Below the pieces are notes generated by a model, which saw only the letters and a list, made by a program, of their open reading frames with translations, did no database searches and was not told the origin of the DNA. The position numbers and the translations under genes were made by a program. DNA of 8,387 bases from positions 1 to 8,387 of the forward strand of contig JAADHL010000224.1 in the NCBI GenBank assembly GCA_013151875.1. Direction: 5' to 3'. Numbering within the stretch: position 1 is the first letter of the stretch; each line of letters opens with the position of its first letter. Below, one piece after another: positions 1-6,392 of this stretch. The stretch is from Deltaproteobacteria bacterium. Lineage in GTDB: Bacteria; Myxococcota_A; UBA9042; DTJE01.

Positions 1-586
1 GGATGGCGCCAACTTCGTCGGCGATTGAGCGCATCGCCTGGAAGTCGATAACCCTGGGGTAAGCGGTCGCCCCGGCTATCAGCAATTTCGGCCTGTTGGC
101 CCTGGCCAGGTCGCGCACGTTGTCGTAATCGATCAATCCGGTCCGGCCGTCCACTCCGTACTGGACGCTGTGGAAGTACTTTCCGGTGATGGAAACGCTC
201 CAGCCGTGGGTCAGGTGGCCGCCGCTGGGCAGGGCCATGCCCATTACCGTATCGCCCGGGTCCAGATAGGCGAAGTACACGGCCAGATTGGCGGGTGATC
301 CGGAATACGGCTGCACGTTAGCGTGATCCGAGCCGAACAGGGCCTTTGCCCGTTCGATCGCCAGGTTTTCGAGCGGGTCCACGAACTGCTGTCCCTCGTA
401 GTACCTCCTGCCCGCGTATCCCTCGGAATACTTGTTGGTGAACACGCTGCCCGTGGCCTCCAGGACCGCCCGGGATACATAGTTTTCCGAGGCGATCAGA
501 CGGATCTTTTCAAACTGGCGGGCCTCTTCGCCCGCTACGAGGTCGGCCACCTCGCGGTCCACCGCCTTCAGTCCCGGTTGGCTCAT
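1..586 (-). CDS. glyA: Serine hydroxymethyltransferase, N-terminal part (runs off the left edge)
   Basis: This PLP enzyme interconverts serine and glycine while passing a one-carbon unit to tetrahydrofolate; it is cytosolic. About 195 N-terminal residues are visible, starting MSQPGLKAVDREVADLV. Family signatures seen in order are IRLIASENYVS (about residues 28-38), NKYSEGYAGRRYYEG (about 51-65), NVQPYSGSPAN, GGHLTHG (about 122-128) and the AYPRVIDFQAMRSIADEVGA segment. The DxAH motif and the PLP-binding lysine would lie beyond the left edge. The ATG at 584-586 is chosen because an AAGGGGGA Shine-Dalgarno sits 6 nt upstream and the protein begins where the family usually does. The gene starts 2 nt after the stop of the upstream TPR lipoprotein gene, so it is probably co-transcribed and coupled with it. 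One small deviation is ALPSGGHLTHG, where many SHMTs have a His before GGHLTHG. The identification is secure; completeness cannot be judged. Confidence 0.96.
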   Translation of the reverse strand, partial: MSQPGLKAVDREVADLVAGEEARQFEKIRLIASENYVSRAVLEATGSVFTNKYSEGYAGRRYYEGQQFVDPLENLAIERAKALFGSDHANVQPYSGSPANLAVYFAYLDPGDTVMGMALPSGGHLTHGWSVSITGKYFHSVQYGVDGRTGLIDYDNVRDLARANRPKLLIAGATAYPRVIDFQAMRSIADEVGAI

Positions 587-588
587 TT

Positions 589-1554
589 TCAGTCCCCCTT
601 TTCGAGTTCCTTCAGTCTCATCAGCACCGGCCTGGCCGCGTCTTCCCCGGGCGCGGTCTCCACGTGCCGCTTGAATGCCCTTACCGCAGTTGCCTTGTCG
701 CCCAGCCGGTCGGCCGTCCTGCCCAGGCAGTACCAACAATCCGAACAGTCCGGAGCAACCTGGGTGGCCTTGCCGTAAGCCTTCAAGGCGCCATCTAGGT
801 CGCCGGCCTCCTCTTGATGGTTGCCCCAGCCCATAAGGACCCTGGGGTCCTCCGGATAACGTCCCAGCACCTTTCGGATTGCCTGTTCCGAGCAGACAGG
901 GTCCTGGAATCTCGCGCAGGCGACCGCAAGGCCCAGCAGGGTGTCCCTGTCGCCGGGTTTCAGCCGTTCGGCCTGCCTGAACTCGAACACCGCGGTCTGG
1001 GCGTCGTTGTTGCCGAGGGCCGCCAGGGCGAGGTCGAATCGCGCGTCGAACCAGTCCGGAAAGCGTCGGGCCAGCCTGGACAGGGATTCCTGGGCCAGGG
1101 CCGCGCGACCTACGGCCGTAAGGGCCACGGCTCTGTTCAGCAACAGGTCTCGGTCCTTGGGGTGAGCAGCAACGAGGTTTTCCAGCAAAGGCACTGCGTG
1201 ACCCGCCCTGCCCGCCCTGATCAGGGCCACAGCAAGGTCGTTTTGTACGATTGTCGAGCCCGGCATTCTGCGGTGGGCGTCCTCCAGGTATCCGATCGCC
1301 CCGTCAGCATCACCGTTCAGCATCAATGTCCTGCCCATCAGGTATGACCATTGCGGCGTCTCGCGCAGGTTTATCGGCAACCCGGCCAGAGATTGCCTGG
1401 CCTCGATCGACCTGCCGCCTCTCAGCATCACCCGGATCGATGCAAAGGGGCCGTTGTCCAGGCCCAGCCGATCCGCCTCGGTTTGCCGCCACGAGCCACC
1501 ACACCCGATAATGAATAGGCCGACCAGGATGATTGTGTACGCGCGAGTAGGCAT
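589..1554 (-). CDS. TPR-repeat lipoprotein of unknown function
   Basis: This is a predicted exported lipoprotein of 321 residues; I cannot assign it to a named gene. The N-terminus (MPTRAYTIILVGLFIIGC) has a short basic region, a hydrophobic core and a lipobox IIGC with Cys18 as the lipid-anchor candidate. The rest is almost entirely 34-residue TPR units. One degenerate unit at about 35-68 is followed by seven clear ones from W69 to about residue 306, with typical pairs such as NDLAVALIRAGR, ARFDLALAALGN and CWYCLGRTADRLGD. A short helical tail ends in LKELEKGD. The ATG at 1552-1554 is preferred because it places the signal peptide at the N-terminus and has GGAG 11 nt upstream. An in-frame TTG at 1591-1593 would overlap thiC and add 13 residues before the signal. 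The gene sits between thiC and glyA in a tight minus-strand run. By analogy with TPR lipoproteins it probably scaffolds an envelope protein complex. Nothing in the sequence links it mechanistically to thiamine or glycine metabolism. Confidence 0.88.
   Translation of the reverse strand: MPTRAYTIILVGLFIIGCGGSWRQTEADRLGLDNGPFASIRVMLRGGRSIEARQSLAGLPINLRETPQWSYLMGRTLMLNGDADGAIGYLEDAHRRMPGSTIVQNDLAVALIRAGRAGHAVPLLENLVAAHPKDRDLLLNRAVALTAVGRAALAQESLSRLARRFPDWFDARFDLALAALGNNDAQTAVFEFRQAERLKPGDRDTLLGLAVACARFQDPVCSEQAIRKVLGRYPEDPRVLMGWGNHQEEAGDLDGALKAYGKATQVAPDCSDCWYCLGRTADRLGDKATAVRAFKRHVETAPGEDAARPVLMRLKELEKGD
593..600 (-). promoter_or_regulatory. Shine-Dalgarno of glyA inside the end of the TPR gene
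   Basis: On the minus strand AAGGGGGA lies 6 nt before the glyA ATG and overlaps the last codons of the upstream gene. This fixes the glyA start and suggests translational coupling between the two genes. Confidence 0.7.
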
Positions 1555-1576
1555 TACATTACTTTCTCCGGAAGGG

Positions 1577-2899
1577 TCAACACCTGTCTTCAACCCCTTT
1601 TCCCTGCAATTCTCGGGTCACCTTCATCGGACAGAACTTCGGGCCGCACATCGAGCAGTAGTGCGACTCACGATAGCGGGACTCTGGGAGGGTCTCATCG
1701 TGGTACTGGCGCGCGCGGTCGGGGTCCAGGGCCAGGTCGAACTGGCGGTTCCAGTCAAAGTCGTACCTGGCCCGGGCCATCTCGTCATCCCTGTCCTGGG
1801 CGCCGGGAAGACCTCTGGCCACGTCCGCGGCATGGGCGGCGATCTTGAAGGCGATCAGGCCCTCGCGCACATCGTCCGCGTCCGGCAGGCCCAGGTGTTC
1901 CTTGGGCGTGACGTAGCAAAGGAAATCTGCCCCGGCCACTGCCGCGACGGTTGCTCCGATTGCCCCGGTAATGTGGTCGTACCCGGGTGCGATGTCCGTA
2001 ACCAGGGGCCCCAGTACATAGAACGGCGCCCCATGGCAGACTTCTTTCTGCCGGCGCACATTGTCGGTTATCTGGTTGAACGGGACATGACCCGGACCCT
2101 CGATCATCACCTGAACTCCACCATCCCAGGCCCGTTGCGTCAGGTCCCCCAGGGTGCCCAGTTCAGCAAACTGAGCTGCGTCTGAGGCGTCGTGCAGACA
2201 CCCGGGTCGAAGCCCGTCCCCCAGGGAAAGGGTCACGTCATGCTCTTTCGCGATGTCGAGCACCCTGTCAAAGTATTCAAAGTAAGGATTTTCCCTGTCG
2301 TGGTGCTCCATCCATCGCGCCATCAGGGCCCCGCCGCGGCTTACAATTCCAGTAAAACGGTCGGCGGTCAGGCCGAGGTGCGCCTTCAGGATGCCGGCGT
2401 GCAGGGTCATGAAATCCACCCCCTGCTCGGCCTGCCTGCGCACCACGTCCAGGAAGTCGTCCACCGACAGGTCAATCACGTCGTCCACTTCACTGAGCGC
2501 CTGATATATCGGGACCGTGCCCACTGGTATCGGACACGCGTCCAGTACGGCCTGGCGGATCTCGTCGAGGTCTGGACCAGTTGAAAGGTCCATCACTGCA
2601 TCGGCGCCATGTCTGATGGCTATGTCCACCTTGTCCACTTCCTCGGTCAGGCACGATTCCGTCTGGGACCTGCCCAGGTTGACGTTGACCTTGACGGTAA
2701 GGCCCTCGCCGATCCCAACCGGCTTGAGGTTCGCGTGGTGGTGATTTGCCGGGATGACAATCCTGCCCGCGGCAAGGGCCTCCCGCACGTTTTCGGCCGC
2801 AATGCCCTCATCTGCGGCCACGGCCTCGGCCTGTCCGCTGATCACCCCGGAGCGCGCAATGGTGAGTTGCGTGCCTGCGTCCGGATTGGTTGTTTCCAT
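1577..2899 (-). CDS. thiC: Phosphomethylpyrimidine synthase ThiC
   Basis: ThiC is a non-canonical radical-SAM enzyme that rearranges aminoimidazole ribotide into hydroxymethylpyrimidine phosphate, the pyrimidine half of thiamine. The 440-residue product is the short bacterial form, without the extended N-terminal domain of the E. coli type. Visible family blocks are NHHHANLKPVGIGEGLTVKVN, ADAVMDLSTGPDLDEIR, SLGDGLRPG, EGPGHVPFNQI, YVTPKEHLGLP and the C-terminal cluster motif C-x2-C-x4-C (CSMCGPKFC, Cys415, 418 and 423), which binds the [4Fe-4S] cluster. The ATG at 2897-2899 gives the expected length; a G-rich AAGGGG stretch lies about 10 nt upstream. It is the first gene of a minus-strand run with the TPR lipoprotein (22-nt gap) and glyA. 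Radical-SAM turnover in this family does not need those neighbours, so the linkage may be only transcriptional. No TPP riboswitch is seen upstream. The identification is very secure. Confidence 0.98.
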   Translation of the reverse strand: METTNPDAGTQLTIARSGVISGQAEAVAADEGIAAENVREALAAGRIVIPANHHHANLKPVGIGEGLTVKVNVNLGRSQTESCLTEEVDKVDIAIRHGADAVMDLSTGPDLDEIRQAVLDACPIPVGTVPIYQALSEVDDVIDLSVDDFLDVVRRQAEQGVDFMTLHAGILKAHLGLTADRFTGIVSRGGALMARWMEHHDRENPYFEYFDRVLDIAKEHDVTLSLGDGLRPGCLHDASDAAQFAELGTLGDLTQRAWDGGVQVMIEGPGHVPFNQITDNVRRQKEVCHGAPFYVLGPLVTDIAPGYDHITGAIGATVAAVAGADFLCYVTPKEHLGLPDADDVREGLIAFKIAAHAADVARGLPGAQDRDDEMARARYDFDWNRQFDLALDPDRARQYHDETLPESRYRESHYCSMCGPKFCPMKVTRELQGKGVEDRC

Positions 2900-2929
2900 G
2901 TTTGGTCCGCCCCTTACGTAGCTGGACTC

Positions 2930-2958
2930 TTGATACCCGTTTTCTATCGATCAGACAA
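2930..2958 (-). promoter_or_regulatory. Candidate sigma70-type promoter for thiC and the downstream genes
   Basis: On the minus strand TTGTCT (2958-2953) and TATCAA (2935-2930) are separated by exactly 17 nt, each matching four of six consensus bases. Transcription would begin near 2923, leaving a leader of about 23 nt before the thiC ATG. The match is moderate and the call comes from inspection only. Confidence 0.4.
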
Positions 2959-2989
2959 GGATTCCAGCGCTTCAAAGGCCCCCATGAGC

Positions 2990-2995
2990 TAGAAT
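2990..2995 (+). promoter_or_regulatory. Candidate -10 element of tsaD, placed for a leaderless mRNA
   Basis: TAGAAT matches five of six bases of the sigma70 -10 consensus. It ends 7 nt before the tsaD ATG at 3003, so initiation at the usual distance would fall at or next to the A of the start codon. No Shine-Dalgarno precedes that ATG. No good -35 is seen at 16-18 nt spacing, which weakens the promoter call. Confidence 0.4.
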
Positions 2996-3011
2996 CACCT
3001 TCATGAAGGTG
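2996..3011. repeat. Perfect 16-bp palindrome across the tsaD start codon
   Basis: CACCTTCATGAAGGTG is identical to its reverse complement and is centred on the ATG of tsaD. It begins directly after the candidate -10 hexamer. It could be an operator. In an mRNA that starts upstream it could also form a 5-bp stem (CACCT/AGGTG) with the start codon in the loop. It may equally be chance. Confidence 0.5.
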
Positions 3012-4029
3012 CTGGGCATCGAGACATCATGTGATGAGACAGCCGCCGCCGTCGTGGAAAACGGCCGGGTCGTGCTGTCCAATGTTGTGCGCACCCAGAT
3101 GGAGATCCACGCCCGTTTCGGCGGGGTGGTGCCCGAGATAGCCTCGCGTAATCACCTCGAGGCCATGGGGCCGGTAGTGCGAGAGGCTTTGGCCCGGGCG
3201 GGGCTTCAACTCGGGAATATCGACGGACTCGCCGTTACTATCGGCCCGGGTTTGATCGGCGCGCTGTTGGTAGGTGTCCAGTTCGCCAAATCCCTTTCGC
3301 TGGGCACGGGCCTGCCCCTGGTTGGCGTCAACCACGTCCAGGCTCATGTCATGGCGTCATTTCTGAGCGAGAACGGTGTTCGACCGGATTTTCCGTTTGT
3401 AGCCCTTGCGGTTTCAGGCGGCCACACCAGCCTGTACCTGGCGCGGTCGTTCGGGGACATCGAGATGGTGGGCAGGACCGTGGACGACGCCGCGGGAGAG
3501 GCCTTTGACAAGGCAGCGTCCCAACTTGGCCTGGGCTATCCGGGCGGGGTCTCCATTGAACGCGCGTCACAGGGACATGACCCGACATCGGTGCGGTTTC
3601 CCAGGGCCATGGTCAGGGATGGTACTTTCAACACCAGCTTTTCGGGGCTCAAGACCGCCCTGCGCCGCCATCTGGAGGAATTGCCCGATCCGCCTGATGA
3701 AAAACAGGTAGGGGATATTGCGGCCTCATTTCAGGAAGCGGTGGTGGATGTCCTGGTGCTCAAGACCATGGCTGCGGCGCGCGCCCAACGTGTTCGGGAC
3801 GTGGTGGTGGCCGGTGGCGTGGCCGCGAACCTGCGACTGAGGCAGGAAATGCAGCGGGCGGCATCCCGCGAGGGTCTTGCGCCTGGTGCCGGTAGAGCTG
3901 TGTACGGACAATGGGGCCATGATTGCCGCCTTGGGGTATCATTACCTGTTTGGAGAGCTGTCACAGGCCGATGCGCCCCGCGGACTGGGGATGGATCCGT
4001 TTGCGCGCAACGTGAAAAACGGCTGGTAA
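3003..4029 (+). CDS. tsaD: tRNA t6A37 threonylcarbamoyltransferase TsaD, with a one-base frameshift
   Basis: TsaD, with TsaB and TsaE, transfers the threonylcarbamoyl group from threonylcarbamoyl-AMP to A37 of ANN-decoding tRNAs. It is essential in most bacteria. The start MKVLGIETSCDETAAAVV is the family's canonical N-terminus. Then come GGVVPEIASRNH, IGPGLIGALLVG, the metal-binding HVQAH (His111 and His115), VSGGHTSLYL, DDAAGEAFDKAA, NTSFSGLKTAL and the nucleotide-binding VVAGGVAAN (about 268-276). After about residue 292 the initial frame loses all similarity and runs on to a stop at 4049 (348 residues). The +1 frame (codons starting at 3880) encodes the expected C-terminus: RLVPVELCTDNGAMIAALGYHYLFG to FARNVKNGW, with a stop at 4027-4029. 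Removing one base near 3879 gives a 341-residue TsaD of normal length. The frame-0 product lacks the CTDNGAM segment, whose Asp is a metal ligand. A sequencing or assembly error or a recent mutation is most likely. Upstream is the divergent thiC operon. No Shine-Dalgarno precedes the ATG. Confidence 0.93.
3873..3883 (+). other. Frameshift position in tsaD (one surplus base)
   Basis: Upstream of here TsaD similarity is in the frame of the ATG at 3003; downstream it is in the frame one base later. The join that best fits the family is Gly291-Leu292-Arg293-Leu-Val-Pro, obtained by skipping the G at 3879 after the CTT codon. No homopolymer longer than three bases is present, so this is not a typical homopolymer miscall. 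AGGG lies directly before the GGT CTT codons, loosely recalling the prfB +1 frameshift site, but there is no zero-frame stop codon there. Confidence 0.85.
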
Positions 4030-4039
4030 CAGGAATGCT

Positions 4040-4055
4040 GCGGGCGTAAGCCCGC
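4040..4055 (+). terminator. GC-rich hairpin with GTAA tetraloop just after tsaD
   Basis: GCGGGC pairs with GCCCGC around the loop GTAA, which is a GNRA-type tetraloop. It starts 11 nt after the tsaD stop. There is no T-tract after the stem, so it is not a standard intrinsic terminator. It could act as a 3'-end stabiliser or be a REP-like element. The stop codon of the frame-0 tsaD reading lies in its loop. Confidence 0.4.
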
Positions 4056-4085
4056 GTAAAGGTTTATGATATAGGATGATTTGTG

Positions 4086-4109
4086 CGCGGGCGCCAGCGT
4101 AAGCCCGCG
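4086..4109 (+). repeat. Second GC-rich hairpin sharing a 13-nt core with the first
   Basis: CGCGGGC (4086-4092) pairs with GCCCGCG (4103-4109) across a 10-nt loop. Its right half GCGTAAGCCCGCG (4097-4109) is identical to 4044-4056, 53 nt upstream. The two elements differ essentially by a GCCAGC insertion in the loop region. This resembles a paired REP-type intergenic element. Apart from these hairpins and the Shine-Dalgarno, I see no gene or strong promoter in 4030-4186. Confidence 0.5.
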
Positions 4110-4176
4110 AAAAGAACAAGACACGTGAAGAATGGATGGTGACTGGACGTAACTGCTTGCGTTCAAGACAACACTT

Positions 4177-4181
4177 GGAGG
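4177..4181 (+). promoter_or_regulatory. Strong Shine-Dalgarno that sets the lipoprotein start
   Basis: GGAGG lies 5 nt before the ATG at 4187. It chooses this start over the in-frame ATG at 4136, which would place 17 non-signal residues before the signal peptide. Confidence 0.8.
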
Positions 4182-4186
4182 TTAGC

Positions 4187-5575
4187 ATGAAGCGGATCTC
4201 GGCTGCCTTGATGCTGGCCCTGGCCTGCAACGTCGCTGAGGCCCCGCCCGCGGCGGACAGCGTCGATGTGGAGACGATGGACGACGTGGCGGTCCTGGAC
4301 GCAACGGAGGCCGGCGCGGACCTCCCGATTGAAACGGACGTGCCTTCGGAAGCGGTCGACAGCGTACAGCCTGACATCCCCAAGACGTGCGAAAGCGTCC
4401 TGGACGACTGGCAGTGTATCAAACAGTCCGGCTGTCCGGACTGGGCCGCCTGCCTGGGTGTTGGCGCTTGTCAGGAACCACCGTGCTGGGGTCTGTGTGA
4501 TGACTATCCCGGCGAGTGCCTTCCAAAACTGGTCAAGACCCTTTGCGAAAGCAACGATGATTGCGAGGCGGGCGACCTTTGCGTTGGGCGCGTTATGAAC
4601 GATGACGGCAGTGTCAGGGTACCCGGTCTTTGCCGTAAACGACCCTTCGACGGCGCCTGCTGGGAAGACTCGCACTGCGCCCCTGGAAAACACTGCGCGG
4701 GCGAAAGGGTTCAGCGGCCGGGCGTCCTGTGCTTGGGCCCCGAGTCCTACGGCAAGTGCGTTGACGCAGCCCCGGCGGGCAAGTGTTGGGAAACTGACGA
4801 CTGCCCAAAGGGGCAGGTGTGCGACGGCGTTACCTGGTGCGCCCCTGATGAGGCCGGGTGCGGTGCGGACGGCACAGGCGAATGTATCCAGGATTCCGTT
4901 GGCGGGTGCGTCGAGGACGACGACTGTCAGGACGATCCGGCGGGCAACTTCTGTACCGGGGCCTACACATGTCCCAAGGCCATCTGTTCGATCGAGAACG
5001 TCAAAGGCTTCTGTTCCGGTCCACCCGGGTTCGGGGGGTGCTGGGAGGACTCGGACTGCGGACCTGAATATGTGTGTCGAGCTTCACTGACCTGTGCGCC
5101 GGGCACCCTGTGCGCGGCTGGGTATGCGCATGTCGGGCAGTGCGGCGAGCCCCCCAAAGAAGGCGAGGGCGTGGCAGTGGCCCTGGCCGCCACATCGGTC
5201 GAGATAGGGGTCCCTTTCTGGATCACCTTGCTGAACCAGGGGCCGGCGACCATCTTCGTCGATCCTTGTTCCGCGATGATTCTTCAACGGAGGAAAGGCG
5301 ACACGCAGAACTGGATTGACTGGCAGGTTGAAGTAAAACACGATTCCTGCGTGGACCCGGACGTATCCACCGCGTTCCTGGCGATACCCCCGGGAAACGG
5401 GGCCTTGTTCAAAGGCGAGATGGGGGAATTAGACGCTGGGACGTTCAGGGTTGAAACCGTGTACCAGGTCGGATGTGTTCAAGGTGTGCCCAACCCAACC
5501 TGCAGGACAAACGCTCTGAAGGTCGACTCCCTCGAGTTCGATTCCAATCCACCGGGCCAATCCGATGCCCGATGA
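4187..5575 (+). CDS. Cys-rich repeat lipoprotein with a C-terminal beta-rich domain, function unknown
   Basis: This is a predicted exported protein of 462 residues that I cannot assign to a named gene. The N-terminus MKRISAALMLALAC is a short signal peptide; Cys14 is a plausible but imperfect lipobox (ALAC), and type I cleavage after AEA is the alternative. An acidic, Ala/Pro-rich linker follows (about 15-65). Next is a first Cys cluster (about 67-113), then five modules that begin C-x-E/S-x2-D/H-C (Cys120, 158, 200, 241 and 285). About 35 cysteines lie between residues 67 and 319, suggesting a disulfide-bonded rod. The last 130 residues (about 325-455) contain VEIGVPFWITLLNQGPATIFV and AGTFRVETVYQVGC, consistent with an Ig-like beta-sandwich; four more Cys occur there. 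Similar Cys modules are common in surface proteins of Myxococcota and relatives. The gene ends 11 nt inside rsmA, so the two are probably co-transcribed. Adhesion, binding or cell-surface structure is possible; nothing in the sequence decides. Confidence 0.88.
   Translation: MKRISAALMLALACNVAEAPPAADSVDVETMDDVAVLDATEAGADLPIETDVPSEAVDSVQPDIPKTCESVLDDWQCIKQSGCPDWAACLGVGACQEPPCWGLCDDYPGECLPKLVKTLCESNDDCEAGDLCVGRVMNDDGSVRVPGLCRKRPFDGACWEDSHCAPGKHCAGERVQRPGVLCLGPESYGKCVDAAPAGKCWETDDCPKGQVCDGVTWCAPDEAGCGADGTGECIQDSVGGCVEDDDCQDDPAGNFCTGAYTCPKAICSIENVKGFCSGPPGFGGCWEDSDCGPEYVCRASLTCAPGTLCAAGYAHVGQCGEPPKEGEGVAVALAATSVEIGVPFWITLLNQGPATIFVDPCSAMILQRRKGDTQNWIDWQVEVKHDSCVDPDVSTAFLAIPPGNGALFKGEMGELDAGTFRVETVYQVGCVQGVPNPTCRTNALKVDSLEFDSNPPGQSDAR
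4544..5143 (+). repeat. Five tandem Cys-rich modules within the lipoprotein
   Basis: The module openings CESNDDC, CWEDSHC, CWETDDC, CVEDDDC and CWEDSDC begin at 4544, 4658, 4784, 4907 and 5039, giving units of 38, 42, 41 and 44 residues; the last module ends near 5143. The DNA of the units has diverged, so this is an old protein-level repeat and not a recent DNA duplication. Confidence 0.8.
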
Positions 5576-6389
5576 GGCGTCTTCTGGAAGCCGTCGCCCA
5601 CGGCGTTCCCTGGGGCAGAATTTCCTGAAGGACCAGCGCGTGGCCGCCAGGATAGTAAGGGCGTGCGGGCTGACTTCCGAACGAACCGTTCTGGAGGTGG
5701 GTCCGGGAAGGGGCGCGTTGACCAGACTCATGGTAGGCAGGTGCGCCCGCCTGATCCTCGTGGAAAAAGACGCCGGGCTCGCCCTGGATCTGATGCACAG
5801 ATATAGGGAGAAACCTGGAGTCGAAGTCATTGAAGGGGATGCAGCGACCCTGGATCTGGCCGAGGCGCTTGGCCCAGACGACCAAGGCGTGGCCGTGGGA
5901 AACCTGCCCTACAACGCGGCGACTCCCATACTGTTCAACCTGCTTGAAGCCCGCGCTCGGTTTAAGCGCGCCGTGTTCATGTTTCAGAAAGAGGTGGCCC
6001 GAAGGCTTGCCGCCAATCCGGGCGATCGGGAATATGGCGCCCTTTCCCTGCTGGTGCAGGCCAGGTCCCAGGTTGAAATGCTCTTTGAAGTGCCCCCGGA
6101 AGGCTTTGTTCCGAAGCCAAAGGTCTGGTCGGCGGTCATCAGGCTGACGCCCCTTGAAAAGGACATCGCCCCGCAGGACCCAGGGTTCGACCGCATGGTC
6201 CACGCGCTGCATTCCGGCCCCAGAAAGACCGCCCGCAATTCACTGTCTCAGGGGCTGGGGATTTCCGCGTCGAAGGCCGCCGCCCTGCTGGAGGCGGCCG
6301 GGGCCGACCCGGGTACGAGGCCGTGTTGCATCACTCCCCTTCAGGCCGCTGATTTGTGGATGGAGTTTTCAAAGGATCTGGCGGACTAA
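5565..6389 (+). CDS. rsmA: 16S rRNA (A1518/A1519-N6)-dimethyltransferase RsmA (KsgA)
   Basis: RsmA uses S-adenosylmethionine to dimethylate two adjacent adenosines in the 3'-terminal helix 45 loop of 16S rRNA during late 30S assembly. The 274-residue product has the family order: SLGQNFLKD (15-23), SAM motif I VLEVGPGRGALT (42-53), VEKD (67-70), GDA (91-93), catalytic motif NLPYN (113-117), FQKEVARR (140-147), FVPKPKVWSAVIRL (181-194) and RKTARNSL near residue 225. Length and motif spacing are normal. The ATG at 5565 lies inside the end of the Cys-rich lipoprotein gene (11-nt overlap) and has no clear Shine-Dalgarno, so translation probably depends on coupling. The pairing of a cytosolic ribosome-maturation enzyme with an exported lipoprotein is odd and probably only transcriptional. 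The stop lies 3 nt from the stop of the convergent gyrA. The identification is very secure. Confidence 0.97.
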   Translation: MPDEASSGSRRPRRSLGQNFLKDQRVAARIVRACGLTSERTVLEVGPGRGALTRLMVGRCARLILVEKDAGLALDLMHRYREKPGVEVIEGDAATLDLAEALGPDDQGVAVGNLPYNAATPILFNLLEARARFKRAVFMFQKEVARRLAANPGDREYGALSLLVQARSQVEMLFEVPPEGFVPKPKVWSAVIRLTPLEKDIAPQDPGFDRMVHALHSGPRKTARNSLSQGLGISASKAAALLEAAGADPGTRPCCITPLQAADLWMEFSKDLAD

Positions 6390-6392
6390 CGA

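Noticed and set aside
323..778. Plus-strand open frame of 151 codons opposite glyA and the TPR gene
   Set aside because: It is antisense to two well-supported genes, has no family signature and has low-complexity content typical of shadow frames in GC-rich DNA.
1591..1593. Upstream TTG start for the TPR lipoprotein
   Set aside because: It would overlap thiC, put 13 polar residues before the signal peptide and has no well-spaced Shine-Dalgarno; the ATG at 1554 fits better.
1454..2185. Plus-strand open frame of 243 codons opposite thiC
   Set aside because: It lies across strongly conserved thiC codons and shows no recognisable motif or ribosome-binding site.
2984..2992. Two-codon upstream open frame (ATG AGC TAG) before tsaD
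   Set aside because: It overlaps the candidate -10 and would not be transcribed from that promoter; such short frames are common by chance.
3873..3883. Programmed +1 frameshifting of the prfB type in tsaD
   Set aside because: The AGGG before CTT is suggestive, but there is no in-frame stop codon to cause a pause and no known precedent for recoding in tsaD, so I keep it only as a remote alternative.
4030..4049. tsaD extending to the stop at 4049 as its genuine C-terminus
   Set aside because: The last 56 or so codons of that frame have no TsaD similarity, while the +1 frame encodes the full conserved end with a stop at 4029.
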